From NCBI GenBank assembly GCA_040905365.1, contig JBBDRQ010000072.1, positions 17,035-81,034 on the forward strand: a DNA stretch of 64,000 bases. The letters are read 5' to 3'. The notes under the pieces were generated by a model that worked only from the letters and a program-made list of their open reading frames with translations, was not told the origin of the DNA and made no database searches. This document shows, piece after piece, positions 61,571-64,000 of the stretch; position 1 is the stretch's first letter; each line of letters begins with the position of its first letter. This stretch comes from JAHWKV01 sp040905365. Lineage in GTDB: Bacteria; Actinomycetota; CADDZG01; JAHWKV01. The position numbers were made by a program, and so were the translations under genes.

Positions 61571-63228
61571 CGCCTGCCTTTCGCAGAGCCGACCCGGTAG
61601 AAGGCGACCTCCCCTTCGATCCGTTGGGTGAGTCCGAGCCCGTCGATGCTGCGCGCGTGGGCTGCCTCCCACGGGGTCCCCTGCGCTCGGTCGAGGTGAA
61701 TTACGACGGATTCTATTCCCAACGACCGCAGCAGGCGCACACTGTCGGGACTGGGAAACGACTCCATCCGGCGGCGAATCTGGGCGTACGAGTTGGGAAC
61801 AAACCCGGAATAGCCGTTAAAAATCTGCGGGAAGCCGGCCGTCGACAAAAACACGTAGGCCGGGTCGTTGTGCTGATCGGACGGCAGGTGCATTTGGGGG
61901 TCCGCTACCGCTACGCGTTCGGAGTCGGCCTCCAGGCTCCCGATCTCCAAGTCCTGCCTGCCCTCAAAAAGAATCGCCAGGGTGAGCAGCCCGCACAGGA
62001 CCACCGGCGCCACTCTCGGTCCGCGCGCAGGCCGTCTTCGCAGCCAGCTCACCCAGGCCTGCGCCCCGGCGGCCGCCAGCAGGGCCAGCGCCAGCGTGGT
62101 GATCGTAAACAGGCGACCGGGCGTCCTGCTGGCCTGCCATCCGGGCAGGAACCGGTAAAGCAGATCGTAGATCTGCCGCCCGCCGGCGACCGAGTAGCCC
62201 ATTGACAAAAGCGCGGTCAGGGCCGCCAGAGCCCCGAGCACCATCCGGTTACGTCCGGACAGAGCCGGCCGCAGCAGCCCCACCAGCGCCAGCAACACTA
62301 CGGTCACGCCGGGAAACAGGGCCATCTCGGGCGACCAGTCCAGCGTGGAGCGGATCGGCTCGGTGACACGGGCCCACGTGGCACTCTGCTGGGGTGCGGC
62401 CAGCAGCGACCGGGGTGGCGGCGAGTAAAAGGCGACGTACTCTCGCAGCCGCTGCGCCTCCGGGTACTGCTCCAGCACCCGTAGGTACGGCGCGGCCTGC
62501 CACGCAGCCCAGCCGCCGAAAACCGCCAACCCGGCTGCGGTGGCCAGAGCCAGCGACCGGGGTGGGCGCGGCCTGCCGTGGCTGAGCCACCACAACCCCA
62601 GCAACCCGCCCAGCAGTGCTAGCAGGTAGGCTAGAGGCAGCCCGAGAGCAAACCCGATGCTCATCTGCCAAGCCGCCGCGATCCAGCCGGCGACCACCAT
62701 GGCCGGCTTACCGAGGCGATACCCGCGGTGCAGTAGCGTCAGGGCCAGCGGGATGCCCCCGCTGGATAAGACGTGCAGATGGTTGTAATGGGAGAGACGA
62801 AACGGCGCATACGCGAACGCGGCACCCGCAACCACGGCAGCCGGCCACGACAGCCCCAACTCCCGAGCGAGCATTGCGGCAGCCGCAAAGGCCAGGGCGT
62901 ACGACAACAGCGCCAGCACGTTGTACCGGACCATAGCGGCCTGCGGACCCGACCCAATGAGGCCGGCGGGTGCATAGCCGATAAGACCGTCGGTGAAGGC
63001 TAGGTCGTTGTCCAACGGATAGAACGTGTTCGTATCGAAAACCGCGCCCGGCTGGTTGGCCAGGGCGTGGCCGTTCCAGGCCACCTGCCAGCTTTGCAGC
63101 ATACGGTCCGCCGCGTCCTGCGGCGTCCCGCCTAGATTGGCGGCCAAGGGCCACTGCATAGCCACCGCTACAACGGCGGCCCCCGCGAACAAGGCCCCAA
63201 CCCGAACCAGACGCCGTACTAGCTGCAA
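61567..63228 (-). CDS. Large polytopic membrane protein, GT-C-like
   Basis: 553-residue integral membrane protein with eleven or so helices followed by a soluble C-terminal ~150 residues. It is not confidently recognised; the first loop (MLQSWQVAWNGHALANQPGAVFDTNTFYPLDNDLAFTD) is of the kind seen in GT-C glycosyltransferases. The start is likely TTG 63228, overlapping the penicillin-binding protein stop by 10 bases; longer starts run through that gene out of frame. Between a PBP and a GT87-like gene, it is presumably an envelope-glycan enzyme. Coupled to the next gene by TTGA. Confidence 0.65.
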   Translation of the reverse strand: MQLVRRLVRVGALFAGAAVVAVAMQWPLAANLGGTPQDAADRMLQSWQVAWNGHALANQPGAVFDTNTFYPLDNDLAFTDGLIGYAPAGLIGSGPQAAMVRYNVLALLSYALAFAAAAMLARELGLSWPAAVVAGAAFAYAPFRLSHYNHLHVLSSGGIPLALTLLHRGYRLGKPAMVVAGWIAAAWQMSIGFALGLPLAYLLALLGGLLGLWWLSHGRPRPPRSLALATAAGLAVFGGWAAWQAAPYLRVLEQYPEAQRLREYVAFYSPPPRSLLAAPQQSATWARVTEPIRSTLDWSPEMALFPGVTVVLLALVGLLRPALSGRNRMVLGALAALTALLSMGYSVAGGRQIYDLLYRFLPGWQASRTPGRLFTITTLALALLAAAGAQAWVSWLRRRPARGPRVAPVVLCGLLTLAILFEGRQDLEIGSLEADSERVAVADPQMHLPSDQHNDPAYVFLSTAGFPQIFNGYSGFVPNSYAQIRRRMESFPSPDSVRLLRSLGIESVVIHLDRAQGTPWEAAHARSIDGLGLTQRIEGEVAFYRVGSAKGRR

Positions 63229-64000
63229 AGAAGGTCCAACAGGGCGCAGTCCGGGTCCGCCGGTGGTCTTGGGGTTCGCCGGATCGGAGAGATCTTCTCC
63301 TCGTCGAGCGGGCTGGCGGACGGGGTAGGGGTGGGTTCTTCCGGCGAGGGAGTGGGTTCCGGCGAGGGCTCGATGCACACCCGGTTCAGCGGCGTCGGCT
63401 CCCCCTCGGGCACCGGCGAAGGCTCGGTCTGATCCGTGGCCTCGGGCCCCGGCGACGAATTCGGTTCGGAACACCGCGGCGGCTCCAGCACCTGGCCGCC
63501 GAAGGAGTCCGGCTCCACGAAATCGCTGTGCTGGACCCCGTCCAGCGCCCGCACCATGAACTCTCGCCAGACCGTGGCGGGGAAGCTCCCGCCGGTGACG
63601 CTGCGGCCCCGGACATTCTCCATCGTGGGAATAACTCCGGTAGCCGGATCGGGCGCGAAGCCCATCCACACCACCGCAATCAGCTCGGGGGTGGCGCCGG
63701 CGAAAGACGCGTCGCTGAAGTTCTGCGCGGTTCCCGTCTTGCCCATCGCCGGCCAGGGGAGCTTCGCCCCCGTCCCGGTGCCCCGCTGAATGTTCTGCTT
63801 GAGAATGTGGTTAACCACGTCCGCCACATCTTGGCTAAGCGTCTGCTCGGTACGCGGGGCGCGCTCAAATATCGTCTCGCCGCTGCCGGTCTCAACCTTG
63901 AGCACCGTCAGGGGCTCGGGCCGGCGGCCGCGCGCTGCAAAGGTAGCGTAGGCCCGGGCCATCTCCAGCGGGGTCACGTCGGTGGTGCCCAGCGCAAGAG
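63219..64000 (-). CDS. Class A penicillin-binding protein, C-terminal part (runs off window)
   Basis: Transpeptidase domain of a bifunctional peptidoglycan synthase; the glycosyltransferase half and the SxxK serine lie outside the window. Visible are TPLEMARAYATFAARGRR, the third active-site motif KTGTAQNFSDASFAG, and VVWMGFAPDP. The last ~100 residues are a Pro/Glu/Ser-rich tail with scattered Cys, ending in LLDLLCS. Position upstream of two membrane proteins and rpsF matches ponA1 in mycobacteria. Confidence 0.9.
   Translation of the reverse strand, partial: LALGTTDVTPLEMARAYATFAARGRRPEPLTVLKVETGSGETIFERAPRTEQTLSQDVADVVNHILKQNIQRGTGTGAKLPWPAMGKTGTAQNFSDASFAGATPELIAVVWMGFAPDPATGVIPTMENVRGRSVTGGSFPATVWREFMVRALDGVQHSDFVEPDSFGGQVLEPPRCSEPNSSPGPEATDQTEPSPVPEGEPTPLNRVCIEPSPEPTPSPEEPTPTPSASPLDEEKISPIRRTPRPPADPDCALLDLLCS

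Noticed and set aside
61567..63669. 700-residue membrane protein frame
   Set aside because: The first ~147 residues are the antisense-phase reading of the penicillin-binding protein tail; the first helix begins after 63228.

Overview
The window is GC-rich, tightly packed bacterial DNA, most likely from a member of the Actinomycetota. It is probably a metagenome or draft scaffold, since a run of exactly 100 N sits at 21037-21136. The assignment rests on gene families and order: a dnaK-grpE-dnaJ-hspR-clpB cluster with a HAIR-like operator, an actinobacterial-type tad pilus locus, a Dcd deaminase of the mycobacterial type, an actinobacterial-type LexA box, and the block penicillin-binding protein / two membrane proteins / rpsF-ssb-rpsR-rplI-dnaB, which resembles the ponA1-Rv0051-rpsF-ssb-rpsR-rplI-dnaB order near the mycobacterial origin. 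Genus and class cannot be fixed from this sequence alone.

Layout. 0-7.6 kb: APC-type permease, a membrane pyrophosphatase with K+-dependent signature residues, a lipoprotein/LCP pair and a TerC protein. 7.6-13.1 kb: a minus-strand tad locus (tadZ, cpaF, tadB, tadC, Flp pilin, two TadE-like genes). 13.3 kb: an orphan selenocysteine tRNA. 13.5-17.6 kb: PPOX-fold protein, uroporphyrinogen-III synthase, then a siroheme nitrite/sulfite reductase with a Rieske protein and two paralogous tiny zinc-ribbon proteins. 17.6-24.7 kb: PutA, two MgtE-type genes (one interrupted by the gap), MscS, a CapA-like protein. 24.9-27.5 kb: tRNA-Asp with terminator, K+/H+ antiporter, MazEF-like pair, tRNA-Phe. 27.5-38.9 kb: ten purine genes in one direction (purA-D-E-B-C-S-Q-L-F-M) and an upstream dodecin. 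39-46 kb: YyaL-like protein, type II NADH dehydrogenase with a problematic 5' end, threonine ammonia-lyase, SpoIID protein, a gene remnant, a tiny zinc finger and a GroES-like gene. 46-53 kb: heat-shock operon with an overlapping promoter/HAIR-like operator. 53-56.8 kb: LLM oxidoreductase, Dcd, tRNA-Gly, DUF4349 protein, small kinase. 56.8-64 kb: the dnaB-to-PBP block with a LexA-like box and a DnaA-box cluster upstream of dnaB.

Functionally, most of the window is housekeeping. The purine operon covers all steps of IMP synthesis except those needing PurN/PurK/PurH, plus AMP synthesis. The heat-shock operon encodes the disaggregation chaperones together with its own repressor. HemD next to the reductase fits siroheme supply. 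The PPase, TerC, MgtE, MscS and K+/H+ antiporter form a spread-out ion-handling complement.

The less ordinary signals are a dispersed family of palindromic intergenic repeats (full copy 4763-4930, relatives near 11.9, 28.6 and 53.1 kb) whose outer arms change sequence but stay self-complementary, the tRNA-Sec without sel genes nearby, the zinc-ribbon pair after the reductase, a probable CTG start for rpsR, an SSB without the usual acidic-aromatic tip, and the DnaA/LexA sites in front of dnaB. I did not find a clearly new defence or biosynthetic system.
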